Positions 11,540 to 24,773 of a stretch of 64,000 nucleotides of DNA are shown in pieces; the stretch's first letter is position 1; the number at the start of each line of letters is the position of its first letter. A model generated the notes under the pieces. The model was not told the origin of the DNA and did not search any database. It worked only from the letters and a program-made list of their open reading frames with translations. The translations under genes were made by a program, and so were the position numbers. The stretch is from Taudactylus pleione (lineage: Eukaryota; Chordata; Amphibia; Anura; Myobatrachidae). The DNA is taken from positions 11,146,001 through 11,210,000 of the forward strand of contig JAUIMM010000202.1 in NCBI GenBank assembly GCA_031769625.1. The letters are read 5' to 3'.

Positions 11540-11731
11540 TTATACATTGTTGTGTTGGAGTAAAAGCTCCTGATTCATTGATTGGCTCGAAAATACATTC
11601 AAGTTAAAATAGTGTTTCCTGACTAGCGAAGCCTGAAACTTTACAGATTGAGGTTTTCCAAAAAGGAGAAAAAGTGCAAACGCACCTGCTAAATATCCAG
11701 CGATGACAGCAAACCTCATGGAATGATCCAT
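11540..11731 (-). other. Antisense 63-codon ATG frame (unit 14)
   Basis: The same hydrophobic frame as in unit 1, with two changes that lengthen it: an upstream ATG (ATGGATCATTCCATG) adds four residues, and TCG replaces the usual TAG stop (GCTTCGCTAG), so it runs to TAA at 11,540. The added C-terminal part is polar (SSQSMNQELLLQ). Its extension by a single substitution in one unit argues against a maintained gene. Function unknown. Confidence 0.12.
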
Positions 11732-11891
11732 CTTCTGACAGGTAAGTGCTACTAAGGGACGTCATCAAGCAGACACTTCCTGCCAAAATACTGTGTATTG
11801 CTTTGATCTTCCAGAACTTTCTTCCTACTGATCCTGGAGGTCCATGGGGTCCAACATAGTGGACCCTGTCATTACTCTGCAAATGACTCAT
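11604..11891 (-). other. Antisense 95-codon ATG frame (unit 14)
   Basis: The longest frame in the window that starts with ATG and is private to one unit. It exists because CTTCCTACTG replaces CATCCTACTG, removing a TGA present in the other units. It opens MSHLQSNDRVHYVGPHGPPG and carries a cysteine-rich stretch (CCHRWIFSRCVCTF). No recognised domain; most likely chance. Confidence 0.1.
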
Positions 11892-12379
11892 GTCTCTATA
11901 TTCTCAGCAAAATTCTCCTAAGTTCCATCTTGACTGTAGACAACATCAGCAATGAAGAAGGCCAGCCATTTACGTCTCAGCATCTGGGTGGAGACGAAGC
12001 AGTAATCAAAGAAAGATTCCTGCTAAATTGGTGTACTCTACCGCTGTATTACGACGCTTTATTAAATTGTTTGGCATCATATTTACCTAATGTTATCTGC
12101 CATAGTATTTTGTCCTTATATAAAATGTTGATATATCACTCTTATGAATTGTTATCTGCTGCATTTTAACTTTATGTTTAACATTGTTATATATGTTATA
12201 CACTTTTTTACTGTATGACACAGCATAATGTGCTTATATTACTGTCATGCATTGTCTTTATTATTTGTACATTGCTGCAGTATTATGTTTTAATATTAAG
12301 TTGTTATGTAATAGTTATATGTTGTTGACTTAAGCAATTTTGCTCTGTATATAGCATTGATATGTATAACATTAATACA

Positions 12380-13266
12380 CTGTTATCTTTTGCAAAAATA
12401 GTGTTCAATAGAATGATGTATTGTGTTTATACATTGTTGTGTTGGAGTAAAAGCTCCTGATTCATTGATTGGCTCGAAAATAGATTCAATTTAAAATGGT
12501 GTTTCCTGACTAGCTAAGCCTCAATCTTTACAGATTGAGGTTTTCCAAAAAGGAGAAACAGTGCAAACGCACCTGCTAAAGATCCAGCGATGACGGCAAA
12601 CCTCATAGAATGATCCTTCTTCTGACAGGTAAGTGCTACTAAAGGACATCATCAAGCAGACACTTCCTGCCAAACTACTGTGTATGGCTTTGATCTTCCA
12701 GAGCTTTCATCCTACTGATCCTGGAGGTCCATGGGATCCAACGTAGTGAACCCTGTCATTACTCTGCAAATGACTCATGTCTCTATCTTCTCAGCAAAAT
12801 TCTCCTAAGTTCCATCTTGACTGTAGACAACATCAGCAATGAAGAAGGCCAGCCATTTACGTCTCAGCATCTGGGTGGAGACGAAGCAGTAATCAAAGAA
12901 AGATTCCTGCTAAATTGGTGTACTCTACCGCTGTATTACGACGCTTTATTAAATTGTTTGGCATCATATTTACCTAATGTTATCTGCCATAGTATTTTGT
13001 CCTTATATAAAATGTTGATATATCACTCTTATGAATTGTTATCTGCTGCATTTTAACTTTATTTTTAACATTGTTATATATGTTATACACTTTTTTACTG
13101 TATGACACAGCATAATGTGCTTATATTACTGTCATGCATTGTCTTTATTATTTGTACATTGCTGCAGTATTATGTTTTAATATTAAGTTGTTATGTAATA
13201 GTTATATGTTGTTGACTTAAGCAATTTTGCTCTGTATATAGCATTGATATGTATAACATTAATACA
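12380..13266 (+). repeat. Satellite unit 15
   Basis: 887 bp. Stem-loop palindrome, C-plus with GGATCC, GGACATCATC. Sense frame 12817-13056. Very close to the next unit upstream of the sense frame. Confidence 0.97.
12629..12794 (+). other. Candidate intron, stronger acceptor form (unit 15)
   Basis: The donor ACAG|GTAAGT (12,628/12,629) is followed 166 bp later by TCTCTATCTTCTCAG, a good pyrimidine tract and CAG acceptor. The CAG form goes with many C-plus units and the AAG form with C-minus units. Joined flanks do not make a long reading frame, so any product would be noncoding. Confidence 0.35.
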
Positions 13267-14153
13267 CTGTTATCTTTTGCAAAAATAGTGTTCAATAGAA
13301 TGATGTATTGTGTTTATACATTGTTGTGTTGGAGTAAAAGCTCCTGATTCATTGATTGGCTCGAAAATAGATTCAATTTAAAATGGTGTTTCCTGACTAG
13401 CTAAGCCTCAATCTTTACAGATTGAGGTTTTCCAAAAAGGAGAAACAGTGCAAACGCACCTGCTAAAGATCCAGCGATGACGGCAAACCTCATAGAATGA
13501 TCCTTCTTCTGACAGGTAAGTGCTACTAAAGGACATCATCAAGCAGACACTTCCTGCCAAACTACTGTGTATGGCTTTGATCTTCCAGAGCTTTCATCCT
13601 ACTGATCCTGGAGGTCCATGGGATCCAACGTAGTGAACCCTGTCATTACTCTGCAAATGACTCATGTCTCTATCTTCTCAGCAAAATTCTCCTAAGTTCC
13701 ATCTTGACTGTAGACAACATTAGCAATGAAAAAGGCCAGCCATTTACGTCTCAGCATCAGGGTGGAGACGAAACAGTAATGAAAGAAAGATTCCTGCTAA
13801 ATTGGTGTACTCTACTGCTGTATTACGACGCTTTATTACATTGTTTGGCATCATATTTACCTAATGTTATCTGCCATAGCATTTTGTCATTATATAAAAT
13901 GTTGAGGTATCACTGTTATGAATTGTTATCTGCTGAATTTTAGCTTTATGTTTAACATTGTTATATATGTTATACACTTTTTTACTGTATGACACAGCAT
14001 AATGTGCTTATATTACTGTCATGCATTGTCTTTATTATTTGTACATTGCCGCAGTATTATGTTTTAATATTAAATTGTTATGTAATAGTTATATGTTGTT
14101 GACTTAAGCAATTTTGCTCTGTATATAGCATTGATATGTATAACATTAATACA
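13267..14153 (+). repeat. Satellite unit 16
   Basis: 887 bp. Stem-loop palindrome, C-plus with GGATCC. Sense frame 13704-13943, with GAAACAGTAATGAAAG shared in part with unit 10. Confidence 0.97.
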
Positions 14154-15038
14154 CTGTTATCTTTTGCAAAAATAGTGTTCAATAGAATGATATATTGTGT
14201 TTATACATTGTTGTGTTGGAGTAAAAGCTCCTGATTCATTGATTGGCTCGAAAATAAATTCAATTTAAAATGGTGTTTCCTGACTAGCTAAGCCTCAATC
14301 TTTACAGATTGAGGTTTTCCAAAAAGGAGAAACAGTGCAAACACACCTGCTAAAGATCCAGCGATGACAGCAAACCTCATGGAATGATCCTTCTTCTGAC
14401 AGGTAAGTGCTACTAAAGGACGTCATCAAGCAGACACTTCCTGCCAAAATACTGTGTATTGCTTTGATCTTCCAGAACTTTCATCCTACTGATCCTGGAG
14501 GTCCATGGGGTCCAACGTAGTGAACCCTATCATTACTCTGCAATTGACTCATGTCTCTATTTTCTCAGAAAAATTCTCCTAAGTTCCATCTTGACTGTAG
14601 ACAACATCAGCAATGAAAAAGGCCAGCCATTTACGTCTCAGCATCAGGGTGGAGACGAAGCAGTAATCAAAGAAAGATTCCTGCTAAATTGGTTACCTTA
14701 CAGCTCTATTATGACCCTTTAATACATTATTTGGCATCATATTTACCTAAAGTTATCTGCCATAGCATTTTGTCCTTATATAAAATGTTGATGTATCACT
14801 GTTATGAATTGTTATCTGCTGCATTTTAGCTTTATGTTTAACATTATTATATATGTTATACACTTTTTTACTGTATGACACAGCATAATGTGCTTATATT
14901 ACCGTCATGCATTGTTTTATTATTTGTACATTGCCGCAGTATTATGTTTTAATATTAAGATGTTATGTAATAGTTATATGTTGTTGACTTAAGCAATTTT
15001 GCTCTGTATATAGCATTGATATGTATAACATTAATACA
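14154..15038 (+). repeat. Satellite unit 17
   Basis: 885 bp. Stem-loop palindrome, C-plus. The only AATAAATTC in the window lies here (near 14,255). The stretch TTGGTTACCTTACAGC (about 14,690-14,705) has a net loss of one base relative to its neighbours and breaks the sense frame. Confidence 0.97.
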
Positions 15039-15925
15039 CTCTTATCTTTTGCAAAAATAGTGTTCAATAGAATGATGTATTGTGTTTATACATTGTTGTG
15101 TTGGAGTAAAAGCTCCTGATTCATTGATTGGCTCAAAAATAGATTCAATTTAAAATGGTGTTTCCTGACTAGCTAAGCCTCAATCTTTACAGATTGAGGT
15201 TTTCCAAAAAGGAGAAACAGTGCAAACACACCTGCTAAAGATCCAGCGATGACAGCAAACCTCATGGAATGATCCTTCTTCTGACAGGTAAGTGCTACTA
15301 AAGGACGTCATCAAGCAGAGACTTCCTGCCAAAATACTGTGTATTGCTTTGATCTTCCAGAACTTTCATCCTACTGATCCTGGAGGTCAATGGGGTCCAA
15401 CATAGTGAACCCTGTCATTACTCTGCAAATGACTCATGTCTCTATTTTCTCAGCAAAATTCTCCTAAGTTCCATCTTGACTGTAGACAACATCAGCAATG
15501 AAAAAGGGCAGCCATTTACGTCTCAGCATCAGGGTGGAGACGAAGCAGTAATCAAAGAAAGATTCCTGCTAAATTGCTGTACCCTACTGCTGTATTACGA
15601 CGCTTTATTACATTGTTTGGCATCATATTTACCTAAAGTTATCTGCCATAGCATTTTGTCCTTCTATAAAATGTTGATGTATCAATGTTATGAATTGTTA
15701 TCTGCTGCATTTTAGCTTTATGTTTAACATTGTTATATATGTTATACACTTTTTTACTGTATGACACAGCATAATGTGCTTATATTACCGTCATGCATTG
15801 TTTTATTATTTGTACATTGCCGCAGTATTATGTTTTAATATTAAGTTGTTATGTAATAGTTATATGTTGTTGACTTAAGCAATTTTGCCTGTGTATATAG
15901 CATTGATATGTATAACATTAATACA
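15039..15925 (+). repeat. Satellite unit 18
   Basis: 887 bp. Stem-loop palindrome; the extra base at the C-plus site is A (GGTCAATGGGG). Sense frame 15476-15715. From about 15,650 its end matches unit 22, marking the left edge of the X-Y-Z duplication. Confidence 0.97.
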
Positions 15926-16809
15926 CTGCTATCTTTTGCAAAAATAGTGTTCAATAGAATGATGTATTGTGTTTATACATTGTTGAGTTTGAGTAAAAGC
16001 TCCTGATCCATTGATTGGCTCGAAAATACATTCAATTTAAAATGGTGTTTCCTGACTAGCTAAGCCTGAAACTTTACAGATTGAGGTTTTCCAAAAAGAG
16101 AAAAAGTGCAAACGCACCTGCTAAATATCCAGCGATGCCGGCAAACCTCATGGAATGATCCATCTTCTGACCGGTAAGTGCTACTAAAGGACGTCATCAA
16201 GCAGACACTTCCTGCCAAAATACTGTGTATTGCTTTGATCTACCAGAACTTTCATCCTACTGAAACTGGAGGTCATGGGGTCCAACGTAGTGAAACCTGT
16301 CATTATTCTGCAAAAAACTCATGTCTCTATTTTCTAAGCAAAATTCTCCTAAGTTCCATCTTGACTGTAGACAACATCAGCAATGAAGAAGGCCAGCCAT
16401 TTACGTCTCAGCATCAGGGTGGAGACGAAGCAGTAATCAAAGAAAGATTCCTGCTAAATTGGTGTACTCTACCACTGTATTACGACGCTTTATTACATTA
16501 TTTGGCAACATATTTACCTAATGTTATCTGCCATAGCATTTTGTCCTTCTATAAAATGTTGATGTATCACTGTTATGAATTGTTATCTGCTGCATTTTAG
16601 CTTTATGTTTAACATTGTTATATATGTTATACACTTTTTTACTGTATGACACAGCATAATGTGCGTATATTACCGTCATGCATTGTTTTATTATTTGTAC
16701 ATTGCCGCAATATTATGTTTTAATATTAAGTTGTTATGTAATAGTTATATGTTGCTGACTTAAGCAATTTTGCTCTGTATATAGCATTGATATGTATAAC
16801 ATTAATACA
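15926..16809 (+). repeat. Satellite unit 19, type X
   Basis: 884 bp. Broken palindrome; AAAAAGAGAAAAAG lacks one G, shifting the antisense frame. GATGCCGGC and GACCGGTAAG. C-minus with CTGAAACTGG. Sense frame 16178-16600. Confidence 0.97.
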
Positions 16810-17694
16810 CTGTTATCTTTTGCAAAAATAGTGTTCAATAGAATGATGTATTGTGTTTATACATTGTTGTGTTGGAGTAAAAGCTCCTGAATCATTGATT
16901 GGCTCGAAAATACATTCAATTTAAAATGGTGTTTCCTGACTAGCTAAGCCTGAAACTTTACAGATTGAGGTTTTCCAAAAAGAGAAAAAGTGCAAACGCA
17001 CCTGCTATATATCCAGCGATGACGGCAAACCTCATGGAATGATCCATCTTCTGACAGGTAAGTGCTACTAAAGGACGTCATCAAGCAGACACTTCCTGCC
17101 AAAATACTGTGTATTGCTTTGATCTTCCAAAACTTTCATCCTACTGATCCTGGAGGTCCATGGGGTCCAACATAGTGAACCCTGTCATTACTCTGCAAAT
17201 GACTCATATCTCTTTTTTCTAAGCAAAATTCTCCTAAGTTCCATCTTGACTGTAGACAACATCAGCAATGAAGAAGGCCAGCCATTTACGTCTCAGCATC
17301 AGGGTGGAGACGAAGCAGTAATCAAAGAAAGATTCCTGCTAAATTGGTGTACTCTACTGCTGTATTACGACGCTTTATTACATTATTTGGCATCATATTT
17401 ACCTAAAGTTATCTGCCATAGCATTTTGTCCTTATATAAAATGTTGATGTATCACTGTTATGAATTGTTATCTGCTGCATTTTAGCTTTATGTTTGACAT
17501 TATTATATATGTTATACACTTTTTTACTGTATGACACAGCATAATGTGCTTATATTACCGTCATGCATTGTTTTATTATTTGTACATTGCCGCAGTATTA
17601 TGTTTTAATATTAAGTTGTTATGTAATAGTTATATGTTGTTGACTTAAGCAATTTTGCTCTGTATATAGCATTGATATGTATAACATTAATACA
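16810..17694 (+). repeat. Satellite unit 20, type Y
   Basis: 885 bp. Broken palindrome, the same one-G loss as X, CTATATATCC. C-plus with TTCCAAAAC and CTCATATCTC. Sense frame 17246-17485; TTTGACATTATT tail. Confidence 0.97.
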
Positions 17695-18580
17695 CTGTTA
17701 TCTTTTGCAAAAATAGTGTTCAATAGAATGATGTATTGTGTTTATACATTGTTGTGTTGGAGTAAAAGCTCCTGATTCATTGATTGGCTCGAAAATAGAT
17801 TAAATTTAAAATGGTGTTTCCTGACTAGCTAAGCCTCAATCTTTACAGATTGAGGTTTTCCAAAAAGGAGAAACAGTGCAAACACACCTGCTAAAGATCC
17901 AGCGATGACAGCAAACCTCATGGAATGATCCTTCTTCTGACAGGTAAGTGCTACTAAAGGACGTCATCAAGCAGACACTTCCTGCCAAAATACTGTGTAT
18001 TGCTTTGATCTACCAGAACTTTCATCCTACTGAAACTGGAGGTCATGGGGTCCAACGTAGTGAAACCTGTCATTATTCTGCAAAAAACTCATGTCTCTAT
18101 TTTCTAAGCAAAATTCTCCTAAGTTCCATCTTGACTGTAGACAACATCAGCAATGAAAAAGGGAAGCCATTTACGTCTCAGCATCAGGGTGGAGACGAAG
18201 CAGTAATCAAAGAAAGATTCCTGCTAAATTGCTGTACCCTACTGCTGTATTACGACGCTTTATTACATTGTTTGGCATCATATTTACCTAAAGTTATCTG
18301 CCATAGCATTTTGTCCTTCTATAAAATGTTGATGTATCACTGTTATGAATTGTTATCTGCTGCATTTTAGCTTTATGTTTAACATTGTTATATATGTTAT
18401 ACACTTTTTTACTGTATGACACAGCATAATGTGCTTATATTAACGTCATGCATTGTTTTATTATTTGTACATTGCCGCAATATTATGTTTTAATATTAAG
18501 TTGTTATGTAATAGTTATATGTTGTTGACTTAAGCAATTTTGCCTGTGTATATAGCATTGATATGTATAACATTAATACA
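17695..18580 (+). repeat. Satellite unit 21, type Z
   Basis: 886 bp. Stem-loop palindrome, AGATTAAATTT. C-minus with CTGAAACTGG. Sense frame 17948-18370 with AAAAAGGGAAGCC. It looks like a unit-18-like 5' part and 3' part around an X-like middle. Confidence 0.97.
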
Positions 18581-19465
18581 CTGTTATCTTTTGCAAAAAT
18601 AGTGTTCAATAGAATGATGTATTGTGTTTATACATTGTTGTGTTGGAGTAAAAGCTCCTGATTCATTGATTGGCTCGAAAATACATTCAATTTAAAATGG
18701 TGTTTCCTGACTAGCTAAGCCTGAAACTTTACAGATTGAGGTTTTCCAAAAAGAGAAAAAGTGCAAACGCACCTGCTAAATATCCAGCGATGCCGGCAAA
18801 CCTCATGGAATGATCCATCTTCTGACCGGTAAGTGCTACTAAAGGACGTCATCAAGCAGACACTTCCTGCCAAAATACTGTGTATTGCTTTGATCTACCA
18901 GAACTTTCATCCTACTGAAACTGGAGGTCATGGGGTCCAACGTAGTGAAACCTGTCATTATTCTGCAAAAAACTCATGTCTCTATTTTCTAAGCAAAATT
19001 CTCCTAAGTTCCATCTTGACTGTAGACAACATCAGCAATGAAGAAGGCCAGCCATTTACGTCTCAGCATCAGGGTGGAGACGAAGCAGTAATCAAAGAAA
19101 GATTCCTGCTAAATTGGTGTACTCTACCACTGTATTACGACGCTTTATTACATTATTTGGCAACATATTTACCTAATGTTATCTGCCATAGCATTTTGTC
19201 CTTCTATAAAATGTTGATGTATCAATGTTATGAATTGTTATCTGCTGCATTTTAGCTTTATGTTTAACATTGTTATATATGTTATACACTTTTTTACTGT
19301 ATGACACAGCATAATGTGCTTATATTACCGTCATGCATTGTTTTATTATTTGTACATTGCCGCAGTATTATGTTTTAATATTAAGTTGTTATGTAATAGT
19401 TATATGTTGTTGACTTAAGCAATTTTGCCTGTGTATATAGCATTGATATGTATAACATTAATACA
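18581..19465 (+). repeat. Satellite unit 22, type X'
   Basis: 885 bp. X-type up to about 19,185, then the unit-18 ending (TGTATCAATG). Sense frame 18833-19255. This is the junction unit of the 3540-bp duplication. Confidence 0.97.
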
Positions 19466-20349
19466 CTGCTATCTTTTGCAAAAATAGTGTTCAATAGAAT
19501 GATGTATTGTGTTTATACATTGTTGAGTTTGAGTAAAAGCTCCTGATCCATTGATTGGCTCGAAAATACATTCAATTTAAAATGGTGTTTCCTGACTAGC
19601 TAAGCCTGAAACTTTACAGATTGAGGTTTTCCAAAAAGAGAAAAAGTGCAAACGCACCTGCTAAATATCCAGCGATGCCGGCAAACCTCATGGAATGATC
19701 CATCTTCTGACCGGTAAGTGCTACTAAAGGACGTCATCAAGCAGACACTTCCTGCCAAAATACTGTGTATTGCTTTGATCTACCAGAACTTTCATCCTAC
19801 TGAAACTGGAGGTCATGGGGTCCAACGTAGTGAAACCTGTCATTATTCTGCAAAAAACTCATGTCTCTATTTTCTAAGCAAAATTCTCCTAAGTTCCATC
19901 TTGACTGTAGACAACATCAGCAATGAAGAAGGCCAGCCATTTACGTCTCAGCATCAGGGTGGAGACGAAGCAGTAATCAAAGAAAGATTCCTGCTAAATT
20001 GGTGTACTCTACCACTGTATTACGACGCTTTATTACATTATTTGGCAACATATTTACCTAATGTTATCTGCCATAGCATTTTGTCCTTCTATAAAATGTT
20101 GATGTATCACTGTTATGAATTGTTATCTGCTGCATTTTAGCTTTATGTTTAACATTGTTCTATATGTTATACACTTTTTTACTGTATGACACAGCATAAT
20201 GTGCGTATATTACCGTCATGCATTGTTTTATTATTTGTACATTGCCGCAATATTATGTTTTAATATTAAGTTGTTATGTAATAGTTATATGTTGCTGACT
20301 TAAGCAATTTTGCTCTGTATATAGCATTGATATGTATAACATTAATACA
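19466..20349 (+). repeat. Satellite unit 23, type X
   Basis: 884 bp. Copy of unit 19 at a distance of 3540 bp; GTTCTATATG near 20,157 is a private change. Sense frame 19718-20140. Confidence 0.97.
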
Positions 20350-21234
20350 CTGTTATCTTTTGCAAAAATAGTGTTCAATAGAATGATGTATTGTGTTTAT
20401 ACATTGTTGTGTTGGAGTAAAAGCTCCTGAATCATTGATTGGCTCGAAAATACATTCAATTTAAAATGGTGTTTCCTGACTAGCTAAGCCTGAAACTTTA
20501 CAGATTGAGGTTTTCCAAAAAGAGAAAAAGTGCAAACGCACCTGCTATATATCCAGCGATGACGGCAAACCTCATGGAATGATCCATCTTCTGACAGGTA
20601 AGTGCTACTAAAGGACGTCATCAAGCAGACACTTCCTGCCAAAATACTGTGTATTGCTTTGATCTTCCAAAACTTTCATCCTACTGATCCTGGAGGTCCA
20701 TGGGGTCCAACATAGTGAACCCTGTCATTACTCTGCAAATGACTCATATCTCTTTTTTCTAAGCAAAATTCTCCTAAGTTCCATCTTGACTGTAGACAAC
20801 ATCAGCAATGAAGAAGGCCAGCCATTTACGTCTCAGCATCAGGGTGGAGACGAAGCAGTAATCAAAGAAAGATTCCTGCTAAATTGGTGTACTCTACTGC
20901 TGTATTACGACGCTTTATTACATTATTTGGCATCATATTTACCTAAAGTTATCTGCCATAGCATTTTGTCCTTATATAAAATGTTGATGTATCACTGTTA
21001 TGAATTGTTATCTGCTGCATTTTAGCTTTATGTTTGACATTATTATATATGTTATACACTTTTTTACTGTATGACACAGCATAATGTGCTTATATTACCG
21101 TCATGCATTGTTTTATTATTTGTACATTGCCGCAGTATTATGTTTTAATATTAAGTTGTTATGTAATAGTTATATGTTGTTGACTTAAGCAATTTTGCTC
21201 TGTATATAGCATTGATATGTATAACATTAATACA
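20350..21234 (+). repeat. Satellite unit 24, type Y
   Basis: 885 bp. Copy of unit 20 with no difference noticed by eye. Sense frame 20786-21025. Confidence 0.97.
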
Positions 21235-22120
21235 CTGTTATCTTTTGCAAAAATAGTGTTCAATAGAATGATGTATTGTGTTTATACATTGTTGTGTTGG
21301 AGTAAAAGCTCCTGATTCATTGATTGGCTCGAAAATAGATTAAATTTAAAATGGTGTTTCCTGACTAGCTAAGCCTCAATCTTTACAGATTGAGGTTTTC
21401 CAAAAAGGAGAAACAGTGCAAACACACCTGCTAAAGATCCAGCGATGACAGCAAACCTCATGGAATGATCCTTCTTCTGACAGGTAAGTGCTACTAAAGG
21501 ACGTCATCAAGCAGACACTTCCTGCCAAAATACTGTGTATTGCTTTGATCTACCAGAACTTTCATCCTACTGAAACTGGAGGTCATGGGGTCCAACGTAG
21601 TGAAACCTGTCATTATTCTGCAAAAAACTCATGTCTCTATTTTCTAAGCAAAATTCTCCTAAGTTCCATCTTGACTGTAGACAACATCAGCAATGAAAAA
21701 GGGAAGCCATTTACGTCTCAGCATCAGGGTGGAGACGAAGCAGTAATCAAAGAAAGATTCCTGCTAAATTGCTGTACCCTACTGCTGTATTACGACGCTT
21801 TATTACATTGTTTGGCATCATATTTACCTAAAGTTATCTGCCATAGCATTTTGTCCTTCTATAAAATGTTGATGTATCACTGTTATGAATTGTTATCTGC
21901 TGCATTTTAGCTTTATGTTTAACATTGTTATATATGTTATACACTTTTTTACTGTATGACACAGCATAATGTGCTTATATTAACGTCATGCATTGTTTTA
22001 TTATTTGTACATTGCCGCAATATTATGTTTTAATATTAAGTTGTTATGTAATAGTTATATGTTGTTGACTTAAGCAATTTTGCCTGTGTATATAGCATTG
22101 ATATGTATAACATTAATACA
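21235..22120 (+). repeat. Satellite unit 25, type Z
   Basis: 886 bp. Copy of unit 21 with no difference noticed by eye. Sense frame 21488-21910. Confidence 0.97.
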
Positions 22121-23004
22121 CTGTTATCTTTTGCAAAAATAGTGTTCAATAGAATGATGTATTGTGTTTATACATTGTTGTGTTGGAGTAAAAGCTCCTG
22201 ATTCATTGATTGGCTCGAAAATACATTCAATTTAAAATGGTGTTTCCTGACTAGCTAAGCCTGAAACTTTACAGATTGAGGTTTTCCAAAAAGAGAAAAA
22301 GTGCAAACGCACCTGCTAAATATCCAGCGATGCCGGCAAACCTCATGGAATGATCCATCTTCTGACCGGTAAGTGCTACTAAAGGACGTCATCAAGCAGA
22401 CACTTCCTGCCAAAATACTGTGTATTGCTTTGATCTACCAGAACTTTCATCCTACTGAAACTGGAGGTCATGGGGTCCAACGTAGTGAAACCTGTCATTA
22501 TTCTGCAAAAAACTCATGTCTCTATTTTCTAAGCAAAATTCTCCTAAGTTCCATCTTGACTGTAGACAACATCAGCAATGAAGAAGGCCAGCCATTTACG
22601 TCTCAGCATCAGGGTGGAGACGAAGCAGTAATCAAAGAAAGATTCCTGCTAAATTGGTGTACTCTACCACTGTATTACGACGCTTTATTACATTATTTGG
22701 CAACATATTTACCTAATGTTATCTGCCATAGCATTTTGTCCTTCTATAAAATGTTGATGTATCACTGTTATGAATTGTTATCTGCTGCATTTTAGCTTTA
22801 TGTTTAACATTGTTATATATGTTATACACTTTTTTACTGTATGACACAGCATAATGTGCGTATATTACCGTCATGCATTGTTTTATTATTTGTACATTGC
22901 CGCAATATTATGTTTTAATATTAAGTTGTTATGTAATAGTTATATGTTGCTGACTTAAGCAATTTTGCTCTGTATATAGCATTGATATGTATAACATTAA
23001 TACA
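22121..23004 (+). repeat. Satellite unit 26, type X
   Basis: 884 bp. Starts as the copy of junction unit 22 but ends as plain X (TGTATCACTG, GTGCGTATATTACC), giving the right edge of the duplicated segment. Sense frame 22373-22795. Confidence 0.97.
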
Positions 23005-23889
23005 CTGTTATCTTTTGCAAAAATAGTGTTCAATAGAATGATGTATTGTGTTTATACATTGTTGTGTTGGAGTAAAAGCTCCTGAATCATTGATTGGCTC
23101 GAAAATACATTCAATTTAAAATGGTGTTTCCTGACTAGCTAAGCCTGAAACTTTACAGATTGAGGTTTTCCAAAAAGAGAAAAAGTGCAAACGCACCTGC
23201 TATATATCCAGCGATGACGGCAAACCTCATGGAATGATCCATCTTCTGACAGGTAAGTGCTACTAAAGGACGTCATCAAGCAGACACTTCCTGCCAAAAT
23301 ACTGTGTATTGCTTTGATCTTCCAAAACTTTCATCCTACTGATCCTGGAGGTCCATGGGGTCCAACATAGTGAACCCTGTCATTACTCTGCAAATGACTC
23401 ATATCTCTTTTTTCTAAGCAAAATTCTCCTAAGTTCCATCTTGACTGTAGACAACATCAGCAATGAAGAAGGCCAGCCATTTACGTCTCAGCATCAGGGT
23501 GGAGACGAAGCAGTAATCAAAGAAAGATTCCTGCTAAATTGGTGTACTCTACTGCTGTATTACGACGCTTTATTACATTATTTGGCATCATATTTACCTA
23601 AAGTTATCTGCCATAGCATTTTGTCCTTATATAAAATGTTGATGTATCACTGTTATGAATTGTTATCTGCTGCATTTTAGCTTTATGTTTGACATTATTA
23701 TATATGTTATACACTTTTTTACTGTATGACACAGCATAATGTGCTTATATTACCGTCATGCATTGTTTTATTATTTGTACATTGCCGCAGTATTATGTTT
23801 TAATATTAAGTTGTTATGTAATAGTTAAATGTTGTTGACTTAAGCAATTTTGCTCTGTATATAGCATTGATATGTATAACATTAATACA
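23005..23889 (+). repeat. Satellite unit 27, type Y
   Basis: 885 bp. Y-type; TAGTTAAATG near 23,823 is private. Sense frame 23441-23680. Confidence 0.97.
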
Positions 23890-24773
23890 CTGTTATCTTT
23901 TGCAAAAATAGTGTTCAATAGAATGATGTATTGTGTTTAAACATTGTTGTGTTGGAGTAAAAGCTCCTGATTCATTGATTGGCTCGAAAATACATTCAAT
24001 TTAAAATGGTGTTTCCTGACTAGCTAAGCCTGAAACTTTACAGATTGAGGTTTTCCAAAAAGAGAAAAAGTGCAAACGCACCTGCTAAATATCCAGCGAT
24101 GCCGGCAAACCTCATGGAATGATCCATCTTCTGACCGGTAAGTGCTACTAAAGGACGTCATCAAGCAGACACTTCCTGCCAAAATACTGTGTATTGCTTT
24201 GATCTACCAGAACTTTCATCCTACTGAAACTGGAGGTCATGGGGTCCAACGTAGTGAAACCTGTCATTATTCTGCAAAAAACTCATGTCTCTATTTTCTA
24301 AGCAAAATTCTCCTAAGTTCCATCTTGACTGTAGACAACATCAGCAATGAAGAAGGCCAGCCATTTACGTCTCAGCATCAGGGTGGAGACGAAGCAGTAA
24401 TCAAAGAAAGATTCCTGCTAAATTGGTGTACTCTACCACTGTATTACGACGCTTTATTACATTATTTGGCAACATATTTACCTAATGTTATCTGCCATAG
24501 CATTTTGTCCTTCTATAAAATGTTGATGTATCACTGTTATGAATTGTTATCTGCTGCATTTTAGCTTTATGTTTAACATTGTTATATATGTTATACACTT
24601 TTTTACTGTATGACACAGCATAATGTGCGTATATTACCGTCATGCATTGTTTTATTATTTGTACATTGCCGCAATATTATGTTTTAATATTAAGTTGTTA
24701 TGTAATAGTTATATGTTGCTGACTTAAGCAATTTTGCTCTGTATATAGCATTGATATGTATAACATTAATACA
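23890..24773 (+). repeat. Satellite unit 28, type X
   Basis: 884 bp. X directly after Y with no Z between. TGTTTAAACATTG is private within the block. Sense frame 24142-24564. Confidence 0.97.

Larger units (their letters stand above)
11493..12379 (+). repeat. Satellite unit 14
   Basis: 887 bp. Broken palindrome preceded by TAGCGAAGCC, which removes the usual antisense stop. C-plus. Sense frame 11930-12169. Contains the two longest antisense frames that truly start with ATG (11731-11540 and 11891-11604). Confidence 0.97.

Noticed and set aside
14255..14260. AATAAA on the + strand of unit 17 as a polyadenylation signal
   Set aside because: A private single-base variant of AAAATAGATTC, absent in other units, with no linked signals.
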